Assembly: GCF_016756595.1 (NCBI RefSeq)
Contig: NZ_AP023257.1
Span: forward strand, 2,496,001 to 2,560,000
Source of the DNA: Mesorhizobium sp. L-2-11
GTDB taxonomy: Bacteria; Pseudomonadota; Alphaproteobacteria; Rhizobiales; Rhizobiaceae
Direction: 5' to 3'
DNA: 64,000 nt
The notes below the pieces were generated by a model. It was not told the origin of the DNA. It searched no databases and worked only from the letters and a program-made list of their open reading frames with translations. Positions 7,780 to 16,376 of this stretch are shown piece after piece; position 1 is the first letter of the stretch, and each line of letters starts with the position of its first letter. Both the position numbers and the translations under genes were made by a program.

Positions 7780-9729
7780 ATGCGCGAGAACCACTCCGAC
7801 GTCTTCGATCTGTTTTCGGAGATTTACACCAATGCGGCGCAGGAGGAGATAAGCATCCAGCAATATCTCCTTGCCTGCCGCGAGGACAAATCGATGTATG
7901 CCTCGGCGCCCGAGCGGATGGTCGAGGCGATCGGCGAGCCCACCCTGATCGACACCAGCATGGATGAGCGGCTCGGCCGCATTTTCTCGAACAGGACAAT
8001 CAAGGTCTATCCGACTTTCTCCGAATTTTATGGCATGGAGGACACGATCGAGCGCATAGCCGGCTATTTCCGCTATGCCTCGCAGGGGCTCGAGGAGCGC
8101 AAGCAGATTCTCTATCTGCTTGGCCCTGTCGGCGGCGGCAAGTCCTCGCTCGCCGAACGGCTGAAGAAGCTGATGGAGGAGCGTCCGATCTACACGCTGA
8201 AGGTGGGCGACCAGATCAGCCCGGTTTTCGAATCGCCGCTCGGGCTATTCAATCCTGACCGCATGGGCGACCTTTTGGAGGACAAATACGGCATCGCGCG
8301 GCGCCGGCTGAATGGTCTTATCTCGCCATGGGCGGCCAAGCGCCTCGACGAACTGTCCGGCGACATCTCCAAATTCAGCGTCGTCAAGCTGATGCCTTCG
8401 CGGCTCCGCCAGATCGGCATCGCCAAGACCGAGCCAGGCGATGAGAACAACCAGGACGTTTCGGCCCTGGTCGGCAAGGTCGACATAAGACAGCTCGAGC
8501 ATTTCAGCCAATCCGATCCGGATGCCTATTCCTACAGCGGCGGCCTGAACCGGACCACGCAGGGGCTGCTCGAGTTCGTCGAGATGTTCAAAGCGCCGAT
8601 CAAGGTTCTCCATCCGTTGCTGACCGCCACCCAGGAAGGCAGCTACAACGGTACGGAAAACTTCGGATCTTTCCCGTACCAGGGCATCGTCGTAGCCCAT
8701 TCCAACGAATCGGAATGGCTGCAGTTCAAGAACAACAAGAACAACGAGGCGTTCCTCGACCGTATCCTGGTGGTCAAGGTGCCGTATTGCCTGCGGGTCA
8801 CCGAAGAAAGGCAGATTTACGAAAAGCTGCTGCGCGAAAGCGAACTGGCCTCCAGTTCCTGTGCACCGGAGGTTCTTGACATTCTCAGCCGGTTCACCGT
8901 CTCGACCCGTCTGGCCGAGCACGACAATTCGCCGCTCTACACCAAGATGCGGGTTTACGACGGCGAGAACCTCAAGGACATAGATCCCAAGGCGAAGTCG
9001 GTTCAGGAATACCGCGATGCCGCCGGCGTCGATGAAGGCATGACCGGCGTCAGCACGCGCTTTGCCTTCAAGATTCTTTCGCAGACCTTCAACTACGACA
9101 CCAAGGAAGTGGCCGCCGATCCCGTGCATCTGATGTACATTCTGGAGGAGGCGATCAAGCGCGAGCAATTCCCGAAGGAAACGGAAGCCGCCTATCTCGA
9201 CTTCATAAAGTCGGAACTGGCCACGCGTTATGCCGAGTTCATCGGCCATGAAATTCAGAAGGCCTATCTGGAATCCTACAGCGAATACGGCCAAAACCTG
9301 TTCGACCGCTACATCGCCTATGCCGATGCCTGGATCGAGGACCAGGACTACAAGGACCCCGACACCGGCCAGATCCTCAATCGCGAGGTGCTGGACAACG
9401 AACTGTCGCAAGTCGAAAAGCCGGCCGGCATTGCCAACCCCAAGGACTTCCGCAACGAGGTCGTGAAGTTCACGTTGCGTGCCCGGGCGAGGAACCATGG
9501 CCGCAACCCGTCCTGGACGAGCTATGAAAAGCTGCGCGAAGTCATCGAGAAGCGGATGTTCGGCCAGGTCGAGGATCTGCTCCCGGTGATCAGCTTCGGC
9601 TCCAAGCAGGACAGCGTAACGGAGAAGCGGCATACCGAGTTCGTGCATCGGATGGTCGAACGCGGTTACACTGAGCGCCAGGTCCGCCGGCTGGTGGACT
9701 GGTACATGCGGGTGAACAAGGCGGGCTGA
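7780..9729 (+). CDS. prkA: PrkA family serine protein kinase (YeaG-like)
   Basis: A 649-residue AAA-ATPase/kinase. The N-terminal PrkA AAA domain contains the Walker A loop GPVGGGKSS near residue 120, and the C-terminal kinase-like domain runs from about residue 400. Enterobacterial YeaG is a serine/threonine kinase that helps cells adapt to nitrogen starvation and works with YeaH and YcgB/SpoVR; the same three genes follow each other here. The ATG at 7780 (MRENHSDVFDLF) with GAGGA about eight bases upstream fits the usual family length. An in-frame ATG at 7732 would lie immediately next to the -10 element of the predicted promoter and is unlikely. Transcription is probably under EcfG control. 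Confidence 0.92.
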   Translation: MRENHSDVFDLFSEIYTNAAQEEISIQQYLLACREDKSMYASAPERMVEAIGEPTLIDTSMDERLGRIFSNRTIKVYPTFSEFYGMEDTIERIAGYFRYASQGLEERKQILYLLGPVGGGKSSLAERLKKLMEERPIYTLKVGDQISPVFESPLGLFNPDRMGDLLEDKYGIARRRLNGLISPWAAKRLDELSGDISKFSVVKLMPSRLRQIGIAKTEPGDENNQDVSALVGKVDIRQLEHFSQSDPDAYSYSGGLNRTTQGLLEFVEMFKAPIKVLHPLLTATQEGSYNGTENFGSFPYQGIVVAHSNESEWLQFKNNKNNEAFLDRILVVKVPYCLRVTEERQIYEKLLRESELASSSCAPEVLDILSRFTVSTRLAEHDNSPLYTKMRVYDGENLKDIDPKAKSVQEYRDAAGVDEGMTGVSTRFAFKILSQTFNYDTKEVAADPVHLMYILEEAIKREQFPKETEAAYLDFIKSELATRYAEFIGHEIQKAYLESYSEYGQNLFDRYIAYADAWIEDQDYKDPDTGQILNREVLDNELSQVEKPAGIANPKDFRNEVVKFTLRARARNHGRNPSWTSYEKLREVIEKRMFGQVEDLLPVISFGSKQDSVTEKRHTEFVHRMVERGYTERQVRRLVDWYMRVNKAG

Positions 9730-9748
9730 GTCCGGCCAGGATGGTTCC

Positions 9749-11059
9749 ATGCCGATCTTTGTCGATCGCCGACTGAACCCGAAGGACAAGAGCCTCGGCA
9801 ACCGCCAGCGCTTCCTGAAGCGTGCGCGCGAAGAGCTGAAGCGAAGCATCCGGGATCGGATCCGTACCGGCAAGATCGCCGATGTCGACAGCGAGCACGC
9901 CGTCTCGATGCCGGCGAGGGGCACAGGCGAGCCGAGCTTCAGCGATGCGAAGGACAGTGGCAGGCGGCAGCACATCCTGCCGGGCAACAAGCATTTCGCG
10001 CCGGGCGACCGGGTTCCCAAGCCCAGCCAGGGCGGCGGCGGCTCGTCTCCCGGGAAAACGGCCTCGGAGGACGATTTTCGCTTCGTGCTCTCGCGCGAGG
10101 AGGTGCTCGACCTTTTTTTTGAGGATCTCGAACTTCCCGACATGGTCAAGCTCAACCTCAAGGAGATACTTGCCTTCAAACCGCGCCGCGCCGGATTCGC
10201 GGCGACCGGTTCGCCGACCAACATCAATGTCGGGCGCACGATGCGAAACAGCCATGGTCGCCGGATTGCACTAAGGCGCCCCAAGCAGGAGGAGCTCGAT
10301 GCGATTGCGGAGCAACTCGCAGTCCTGGAGGCCGAGCCGCAGAGCGCGGCGCCGGCACGCCAGCGCATTGCGGCATTGCGGGAGGAGCTTGAGCGACTTG
10401 AGCGTCGCCGCAAGCGGATCGCCTATGTCGATCCCGTCGACATCCGCTTCAACCGTTTCGACGCCCAGCCCGTGCCGAACGCCAATGCGGTCATGTTCTG
10501 TCTCATGGACGTATCCGGCTCGATGGGCGAACGCGAGAAGGATCTGGCCAAGCGCTTCTTCGTGCTGCTGCACCTGTTCCTGAAACGGCGCTACGACCGC
10601 ACCGAAATCGTCTTCATTCGCCATACGCACGAGGCGCAGGAGGTGGACGAGGAAACCTTCTTCTACAATACGCAAAGCGGCGGCACGGTCGTTTCCACGG
10701 CACTCGAGGAAATGCACCGCATCATCGCGCAACGCTATCCCAGCAACGAGTGGAACATCTATGCCGCCCAGGCGTCGGACGGCGACAATTTCGTCACTGA
10801 TTCCGAGCGCTGCATCGGCCTGATGGACGGTCAGATCATGCGCCTGTGCCAGTATTTCGCCTATGTCGAGATCATCGACGAACGCGAGAGCCATATTTTC
10901 GGCAGCACCGACAATGGGACCTCGCTCTGGCGCGCCTACAGCGTTGTCAACCAGCGATGGCCGAATTTCCAGATGAGCCGTATCGCCAGCGCAGCCGACA
11001 TCTATCCGGTCTTCCGCCAGCTCTTTGCCAGGCAGCCGGTCTTGCAGAAAAGCGCTTGA
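9749..11059 (+). CDS. yeaH: YeaH/YhbH family protein (DUF444, von Willebrand A domain)
   Basis: A 436-residue protein. The N-terminal half is basic and low-complexity (IFVDRRLNPKDKSLGNRQRFLKR, glycine-rich QGGGGSS). The C-terminal half is a vWA-like domain with the MIDAS motif DVSGSMGE near residue 255, then GGTVVSTALEEM and the acidic ASDGDN. It is the conserved partner of PrkA and SpoVR. It starts 19 bases after the prkA stop, so the two are almost certainly co-transcribed. The molecular function is not firmly known; interaction with the kinase is the usual proposal. Confidence 0.9.
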   Translation: MPIFVDRRLNPKDKSLGNRQRFLKRAREELKRSIRDRIRTGKIADVDSEHAVSMPARGTGEPSFSDAKDSGRRQHILPGNKHFAPGDRVPKPSQGGGGSSPGKTASEDDFRFVLSREEVLDLFFEDLELPDMVKLNLKEILAFKPRRAGFAATGSPTNINVGRTMRNSHGRRIALRRPKQEELDAIAEQLAVLEAEPQSAAPARQRIAALREELERLERRRKRIAYVDPVDIRFNRFDAQPVPNANAVMFCLMDVSGSMGEREKDLAKRFFVLLHLFLKRRYDRTEIVFIRHTHEAQEVDEETFFYNTQSGGTVVSTALEEMHRIIAQRYPSNEWNIYAAQASDGDNFVTDSERCIGLMDGQIMRLCQYFAYVEIIDERESHIFGSTDNGTSLWRAYSVVNQRWPNFQMSRIASAADIYPVFRQLFARQPVLQKSA

Positions 11060-11068
11060 GGGGAGCCG

Positions 11069-12745
11069 ATGGCAAACCAGACCAGCAATTCGGGCCAGAC
11101 CAGCAATTCGGGCCAGACCAGCAATTCGGGCCAGACCAGCAAATCCGGCCAGACCAGCAATTCGGGCCAAACCAGCAAGTCGGGCCCAACCGGCAAATCA
11201 GGCCAAACCAGCAAATCAGGTTTGCTGTTTTCGGGGTCCGACTGGGATTTCAAGAGACTGTCGCGCGCCTACGAAGCGATCGAGGCGATCGCGATCGAAG
11301 AGCTTCATCTCGACATCTATCCGGTGCAGATGGAGATCATCTCGTCCCAGCAGATGCTCGACGCCTATTCCTCGGTCGGTATGCCGCTGATGTATCGCCA
11401 CTGGTCCTTCGGCAAGCATTTTCTCTACCAGGAATTGCTCTATCGCAAAGGCGGGCGGGGACTCGCCTATGAGCTGGTGATCAATTCCAATCCTTGCATC
11501 GTCTACCTGATGGAGGAAAACACCATGGCCCTGCAGGCTCTGGTGACAGCTCATGCAGCGCTTGGCCATAATCATTTTTTCAAGAACAATCATCTGTTCC
11601 GGCAATGGACGGACGCCAGCGCGATCCTGAGCTATCTGGACTTTGCCAAGGGTTACATTGCCCGTTGCGAGGAGCGGCACGGCGTCGCCGCGGTGGAGGC
11701 GATCCTCGATGCGGCCCACGCGCTGATGGAACAGGGGGTGTTCAGATATCGCCGGCCGCCGAAACTGTCGTCGGAGCGGCAGCGTGAAGGCGTTCGTGAT
11801 CGCCTGGAGTACGAAGAGCGTTCTTACAACGATCTGTGGCGCACGCTGCCGCCTTCGAAGGGCGGAGGCAATGTTGGGGAAAAGGATTCCAACATCGCCG
11901 AGCGAAAGAAAACGCTCAAGCTGCCCGAGGAGAACCTGCTTTACTTCCTGGAAAAAAACAGCCTGGTCCTGGAACCCTGGCAGCGTGAAATCGTCAGGAT
12001 CGTCCGCGTCGTCGCGCAATATTTTTATCCGCAGCGGCAAACGCAGGTGATGAACGAAGGCTGCGCCACCTTCGTGCACTACACGCTCATGAACATGCTG
12101 TTCGATCGTGGCCTGATCAGCGAAGGCGCGATGCTGGAAATCCTGCGCAACCATTCGAACGTGATCTTTCAGCCGGGCTTCGACGACCCGCGGTTTTCCG
12201 GCATCAATCCCTATGCGTTGGGTCTCGACATGATGCAGGACATCCAGCGCATATCGACCGAGCCGACCGCCGAGGATCGTGACTGGTTCCCCGATATAGC
12301 CGGCAACGGCAATTGGCGCGAAACCCTGCTCGACGCGTGGGCGAACCATCGCGACGAATCTTTCATCCGCCAGTATCTGAGCCCCGCCCTGATGCGGAAA
12401 TGGCGGTTCTTTATCCTCGCCGACGCCGCCAGCGAGCCGCATTACGAAGTCGCGTCGATACACAATGAGCGTGGCTACGAAAAGATACGCGCCGGGCTCG
12501 CCCAGAGCTACGACATCGGCGCCAGCCGGCCGGACATCCAGGTGGTGGATGTCGATCTGCTCGGCGACCGGCAGTTGCGATTGGAGCACAAGGTGAAGAA
12601 CGGCATCATGCTGGAGGAGGCCAGTCGCGACGCCACGCTGCGCCATATCCGGACCCTGTGGGGCTATGAGGTCAGCCTGGCGGCGATCGACGCGCAAACG
12701 GGCGCAACGCTCAACGAACGTTCGACCAGCCAGATCGGGGAATGA
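11069..12745 (+). CDS. spoVR: SpoVR family protein with repeat-extended N-terminus
   Basis: A 558-residue protein, longer than the roughly 500 residues usual for SpoVR/YcgB. From about residue 52 it is an ordinary SpoVR protein: SDWDFKRLSRAYEAIEAIA, MPLMYRHWSFGKHFLYQE, AHAALGHNHFFKNN, HYTLMNMLFDRGLIS and NPYALGLDMMQDI. Residues 4-51 are eight copies of a Q-T-S-N/K-S-G hexapeptide encoded by a DNA minisatellite. The start follows the yeaH stop by nine bases, with GGGGAG three bases before the ATG. It is the third gene of the prkA-yeaH-spoVR stress operon. The repeat probably makes a disordered hydrophilic tail. Confidence 0.9.
   Translation: MANQTSNSGQTSNSGQTSNSGQTSKSGQTSNSGQTSKSGPTGKSGQTSKSGLLFSGSDWDFKRLSRAYEAIEAIAIEELHLDIYPVQMEIISSQQMLDAYSSVGMPLMYRHWSFGKHFLYQELLYRKGGRGLAYELVINSNPCIVYLMEENTMALQALVTAHAALGHNHFFKNNHLFRQWTDASAILSYLDFAKGYIARCEERHGVAAVEAILDAAHALMEQGVFRYRRPPKLSSERQREGVRDRLEYEERSYNDLWRTLPPSKGGGNVGEKDSNIAERKKTLKLPEENLLYFLEKNSLVLEPWQREIVRIVRVVAQYFYPQRQTQVMNEGCATFVHYTLMNMLFDRGLISEGAMLEILRNHSNVIFQPGFDDPRFSGINPYALGLDMMQDIQRISTEPTAEDRDWFPDIAGNGNWRETLLDAWANHRDESFIRQYLSPALMRKWRFFILADAASEPHYEVASIHNERGYEKIRAGLAQSYDIGASRPDIQVVDVDLLGDRQLRLEHKVKNGIMLEEASRDATLRHIRTLWGYEVSLAAIDAQTGATLNERSTSQIGE
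11078..11221 (+). repeat. 18-bp tandem repeat (8 units) inside the spoVR start
   Basis: Eight in-frame copies of an 18-bp unit close to CAGACCAGCAATTCGGGC. The variants AAATCC/AAGTCG/AAATCA replace Asn by Lys in some units, and one unit reads PTGKSG. The first three units are identical, which points to recent expansion by slippage. Confidence 0.95.
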
Positions 12746-12791
12746 CCTAAACCGGAGTGCCAAAACCGGAATGGCTGGCGACGGCGTCGTT

Positions 12792-13103
12792 CTACAGCCG
12801 GGTTTCCGCTCTTGGGTCCAATGCTCTGGCCGTCGGACCAGGGAAGGTCGGTTCCTTAGGAATCTCCGGAGGTATATCGGGAGGAATTTCGGGCTGCCTT
12901 TCCGGGCTTGGAACGGGATCGGGCGAAGGCGGAGGCACGCCCGGAGGCTCACCCGGCGGGGTTTCCGGCGGAGCAGGCGGCCGGGCAGGCTCGGGATTGG
13001 GATTATCCGGTATCGGCACGGGATTGTTCGGATCAGGATCAGGCACGGGACACCCCAAACGGGTTGTGGTCGACCCGGCGTAGATGCGGGCCGTTTGCAG
13101 CAT
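12792..13103 (-). CDS. small proline-rich protein
   Basis: A predicted 103-residue protein. After a short lead (MLQTARIYAGSTTTRLGC) it is dominated by Pro-Asp/Pro-Asn/Pro-Glu pairs (PVPDPDPNNPVPIP, PPSPDPVPSPERQPEIPP). Composition resembles the second proline-rich ORF at 51894-52073. GAGGAG lies just before the ATG at 13103, and an EcfG-like promoter lies 40 bases upstream, which argues that the minus-strand frame is the coding one. The opposite strand also has a Gly/Ser-rich ORF, most likely its shadow. Function is unknown; disorder is expected from composition. Confidence 0.5.
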   Translation of the reverse strand: MLQTARIYAGSTTTRLGCPVPDPDPNNPVPIPDNPNPEPARPPAPPETPPGEPPGVPPPSPDPVPSPERQPEIPPDIPPEIPKEPTFPGPTARALDPRAETRL

Positions 13104-13139
13104 ATCTCCTCGTTCGCCGAGGAGGATCATCGGGATGAC

Positions 13140-13164
13140 AACCATCATGCCGAACGATGGTTCC
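13140..13164 (-). promoter_or_regulatory. EcfG-like promoter for the proline-rich ORF
   Basis: On the minus strand, GGAAC (13164-13160), 16 bases, then GGTT (13143-13140). The last three bases of the -10 element match the consensus nGTT. It faces the ORF that starts at 13103. Confidence 0.4.
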
Positions 13165-13286
13165 CTCTCCAGTGCTCAATGCCAGCGGCGGCGGGAATGG
13201 GGCAGCGCCTCCACCTTCGGCGCCTTTACCGGGCCGGCGGGCACGCTATCTACGCCGGGCATAGGCATTGCTCAGGGAATAGAAGC

Positions 13287-13781
13287 ATGCGCGCGTTCAT
13301 GATTGTCACCCTTCTTCTGGTCGCAATCACGATGGCGCTCTCGCTTGCGCACGCGTTGGAGTTGCCCGGCAAGTTGCGCCTCAAGGAGGCCACCTACAAA
13401 TCCGTGCAGACGATCTACTATCCCGGTTTCACCATCGGCGGGTTTGCCGAGATCGGCGGCATCGTTGCACTCGCCATCCTGCTTTACCTCACGCCTTATC
13501 CAGGCGCTCGATTCTGGTGGACCTTGGCAGCCCTTGTCTTCCTGGTGGCGGAACATGCGGTCTATTGGCTGGTCACGCATCCCGTCAACAATTTCTGGGT
13601 GCAGGATGTCGCTGTCTCCAAACCAGCCGCGAGGTTTTTTTCAATGCTCCGTCGGAAGCAAAGCGGCGACTGGACAGACCTGCGCGACGTTTGGGAAGCC
13701 TCGCACATCGCCAGGGCAGGCCTGGCGATGCTGAGCCTGATCTCAATTGCTGTCGCCGCGACGTTTTTTGCTGGGGAGTGA
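13287..13781 (+). CDS. four-helix membrane protein (possibly DUF1772-like)
   Basis: A 164-residue protein with four hydrophobic segments: MIVTLLLVAITMALSLAHAL, FAEIGGIVALAILLYL, FWWTLAALVFLVAEHAVYWL and AGLAMLSLISIAVAATFF. The LAHALELPGKL and NNFWVQD stretches resemble DUF1772-type membrane proteins, but I am not sure of the family. The ATG at 13287 begins the first membrane segment, and longer upstream frames look non-coding. There is no operon partner. Confidence 0.65.
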   Translation: MRAFMIVTLLLVAITMALSLAHALELPGKLRLKEATYKSVQTIYYPGFTIGGFAEIGGIVALAILLYLTPYPGARFWWTLAALVFLVAEHAVYWLVTHPVNNFWVQDVAVSKPAARFFSMLRRKQSGDWTDLRDVWEASHIARAGLAMLSLISIAVAATFFAGE

Positions 13782-13806
13782 ATGGCGCGGAGGATGCGCA
13801 GCGGCG

Positions 13807-14013
13807 CTACTTGTTCGTCCGCATCTTTTGCCTTGGATTGATTCCGCCAAGGGCGTTGGTGTCGTTCTCGACATCGCCTTCGATTGTATTTTCGCCTTCG
13901 AGCAAGTCTTCGTCGCCTTCCTTGATCGTGCCCTTGGAAGTCCCGATGCCGGGATTGTTCCTCAGATCGGCATCGCTCGGTTTTTTCCACTTTGGATGTT
14001 TGGTTCCGCTCAT
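13807..14013 (-). CDS. small hydrophilic stress-type protein
   Basis: A 68-residue, highly charged protein beginning MSGTKHPKWKKPSDADLRNN and continuing GIGTSKGTIKEGDEDLLEGENTIEGD. AAGGAG lies seven bases before the ATG at 14013, and an EcfG-like promoter lies 35 bases further up. I do not recognise a named family; short hydrophilic proteins of this sort are common in rhizobial general-stress regulons. Composition suggests a disordered protein. Confidence 0.7.
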   Translation of the reverse strand: MSGTKHPKWKKPSDADLRNNPGIGTSKGTIKEGDEDLLEGENTIEGDVENDTNALGGINPRQKMRTNK

Positions 14014-14047
14014 GGCAAAACTCCTTCGAAAAGGGTCCTGTTCTAGA

Positions 14048-14072
14048 AACAGCAGGGCGCGATGAATGTTCC
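14048..14072 (-). promoter_or_regulatory. EcfG-like promoter for the 68-residue protein
   Basis: On the minus strand, GGAAC (14072-14068), 16 bases, TGTT (14051-14048), ending about 35 bases before the start codon at 14013. Confidence 0.45.
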
Positions 14073-14111
14073 GCCGAAACTCACCTTGCCGCGGCATTGT
14101 CCGCGAGGCGG

Positions 14112-16106
14112 CTAAAGCCCGAACGGATAGGTGTCGGGAACGCCGGTTCCGACATGCTCCGGCCCAAGCGGCGTCACCGCGACGGTTTCGTCAAACCAGA
14201 CGAACGCGTCAAACTGCTGGGAAAGAGAGGCATCCGCGTAATGGCTGCGCAGTTCGGTTTCCGGCCGATAGATCACGCCGATGAAGCGCTCCAGCCGACG
14301 CTCCAGAAGCCGCTCGCGCAACGTGTCGTCGCGCTTGATATCGAGCAGGAAACGCGAGACGCCGCTATCATGGCAAAGCCGCTCGTAGCTGTCGCTATGG
14401 GAAGGCCGCACCCGCTTGATCTCCATCTCGCTGTCCCAGTCAGAGGCCGCGGCGACTGTCCCGGAATGCGTGCTGAGCCCGATCAAGGCTGCCTCGTTGC
14501 CGAAGCGCTGGCGGCAGAACTGGCCGATATTCACTTCGTCCCTGACAATCCCCATTTCGGTGTAGCGGGCGTCGCCGATATGGGAATTATGCGCCCACAC
14601 GACCGCCTTGGCGTTCGGCCCGCGAGCCTCGAGCAGATGCTCGAGCGTCTCGAACATATGGGTGTCGCGTAAATTCCAGGACTGCGCGCCGCCATAATAC
14701 ATGATCCGGTAGTAGCGTTCGGCGGAAGCGATCAGCCGGGCATTCTGGGCCGCGTCCAGGAAATCGACGCCGTCCTGCTGGGCATAGTCGAGCTGCCTGG
14801 CAAGCAGCTCGCGGCATTGTTCAAGCACGGCCTGCTCGCATTTCCTGTAACCCGAGGTGAGCGCGACACGGCCGTAGGTCGATGGTTCATGTTGCCAGGG
14901 CGTCAGGCAGCCATAGCGTTCGCGCGCGATCTTTGCTGCCTGCGGATCGACCCGGTCGAGATATTGTAGAACCGCGGCGATCGATCCGCTCATATTGTAG
15001 ATGTCGAGGCCATAGAACCCGGCCAGCCGGGACGATAGCCTGATGCGCTCATTGTGATGCCGCATCCAGTCGACGAATGCCGCAACGTCGGTGTTGCGCC
15101 ACATCCAGGTGGGAAATCGCTGGAACGGCGGATCGGCATTGGCGCGTGGCGGCCGGTGGCGGACCTAGCGATCGATCGCCGCTGCATCAGGCCAGTCGGC
15201 CTCGACCGCGACGATGGTGAAGCCGTGCTTCTCGATGAGCCTGCGGGTGATCGCGGCGCGAGCCCGGTAGAACTCCGACGTGCCGTGGCTCGCCTCACCG
15301 AGCAGCACGACGCGCCGGTCGCCAAACCGGTCGAACAATTCGCCGAACGCCGGATCGTCGAAGTCCGGCAGCGGTTCGGCCGCCACCGCGATCATCTCCG
15401 GCAGGCTGCGCGTGCGTGCGTGTCCGGACGGACGATCATTCGCGATACGGTTGCCGCTCTCGGGCCAGCCCTGCTCGCCGATGAGGGGAACAAACCGCAC
15501 GCCGCCGAAATCCTCCTCGCTGTAAGTTGCAGCGCCGGTTCGGGTGACCTTGAGAAGGCGCTGATCATGCGGATCGTCGCCGACCGGGATGACGAGCCTG
15601 CCGCCGACGTCGAGCTGTTCCTGAAGCGCGAGCGGCGCACCGGGTCCGCCGGCGGCGACCAGAATGGCGTCGAAGGGCGCCGCGTCGGGCCAGCCTTTGG
15701 TGCCATCGCCGGTGCGGACTTCGATATTGTCGTAGCCAAGCTCTTCGAACCGCTGTCTCGCCGTTTCGGCCAACCCGGCGTGGCGCTCGATCGTGTAGAC
15801 GCGTTCGACGATCCGGCTCATCACGGCAGCCGCGTAGCCGGAGCCGGTGCCAACCTCCAGGACATGGTCGCCCGGTCCGATTTCCGCCATCTCGATCATC
15901 AAAGCGACGATGTAGGGCTGCGATATCGTCTGACCCTCGGCAATCGGCAACGGCCCATCCTCATAGGCGAATTCTTCAAAGCCGGGTGCGACGAATGCCT
16001 CGCGCGGAACCTCGCGCATTGCTTTCAGCACCTCGCGGTCACGAATGCCACGGCGGCTGAGGTGGACCTCGACCATTCGGTCGCGTGCGTGGGAAAGATC
16101 GAGCAT
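14112..16106 (-). pseudogene. protein-L-isoaspartate methyltransferase / erythromycin esterase-like fusion with in-frame amber codon
   Basis: The ATG at 16106 (GAGGAG seven bases before) opens a 664-codon frame. Residues 1 to about 210 are a PCMT: VGTGSGYAAAVMSR is the SAM-binding loop, after AEGQTISQPYIVALM. The remainder is an erythromycin-esterase-like domain (VVLLGEASHGTSEFYRAR, FTIVAVEADWPDA, VVWAHNSHIGDAR). The frame carries a single TAG at 15165-15167 between AAIDR and VRHRPPR, where TAC (Tyr) would give an unbroken domain; sequence on both sides stays coding in the same frame. As it stands, translation would end after the methyltransferase and about 100 esterase residues. Fusions of these two domains occur in Rhizobiales. 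The role is probably protein repair or detoxification. Confidence 0.8.
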
Positions 16107-16376
16107 CTTTTTGCTCCTCTGGCGAGCTGACGGGTCCGCGCCAATCGTGGCCAACGGCCCCCCGGCGACAGCTATTGATCGGCGTGCGCTCGGCAGCGCG
16201 TGCTCTCATTTTCGGCGGCTCGTCTCCTTAATCGTTGGCGAGCTTTCAGGTTCCTGCAAAAGAGCGATTGGCGGGCGCAACAACGGCTCCAGCCGAACTT
16301 ATTTCCGAAAAAATCCTTTCTCCAGGGCGATGCCACTCCAGATATCGACGGGCGAACGCATTCTGGAGACGTTTCC

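Noticed and set aside
8245..10413. 722-codon open frame on the minus strand opposite prkA and yeaH
   Set aside because: It is antisense to two well-recognised proteins, has no family features, and reflects the GC-rich third-position bias of the real genes.
11078..11221. Possible CRISPR-like array
   Set aside because: Units are contiguous 18-mers without spacers and lie in a coding frame; it is a minisatellite.
12757..13083. Gly/Ser-rich plus-strand ORF
   Set aside because: It mirrors the proline-rich minus-strand ORF, and the promoter and ribosome site favour the minus strand.
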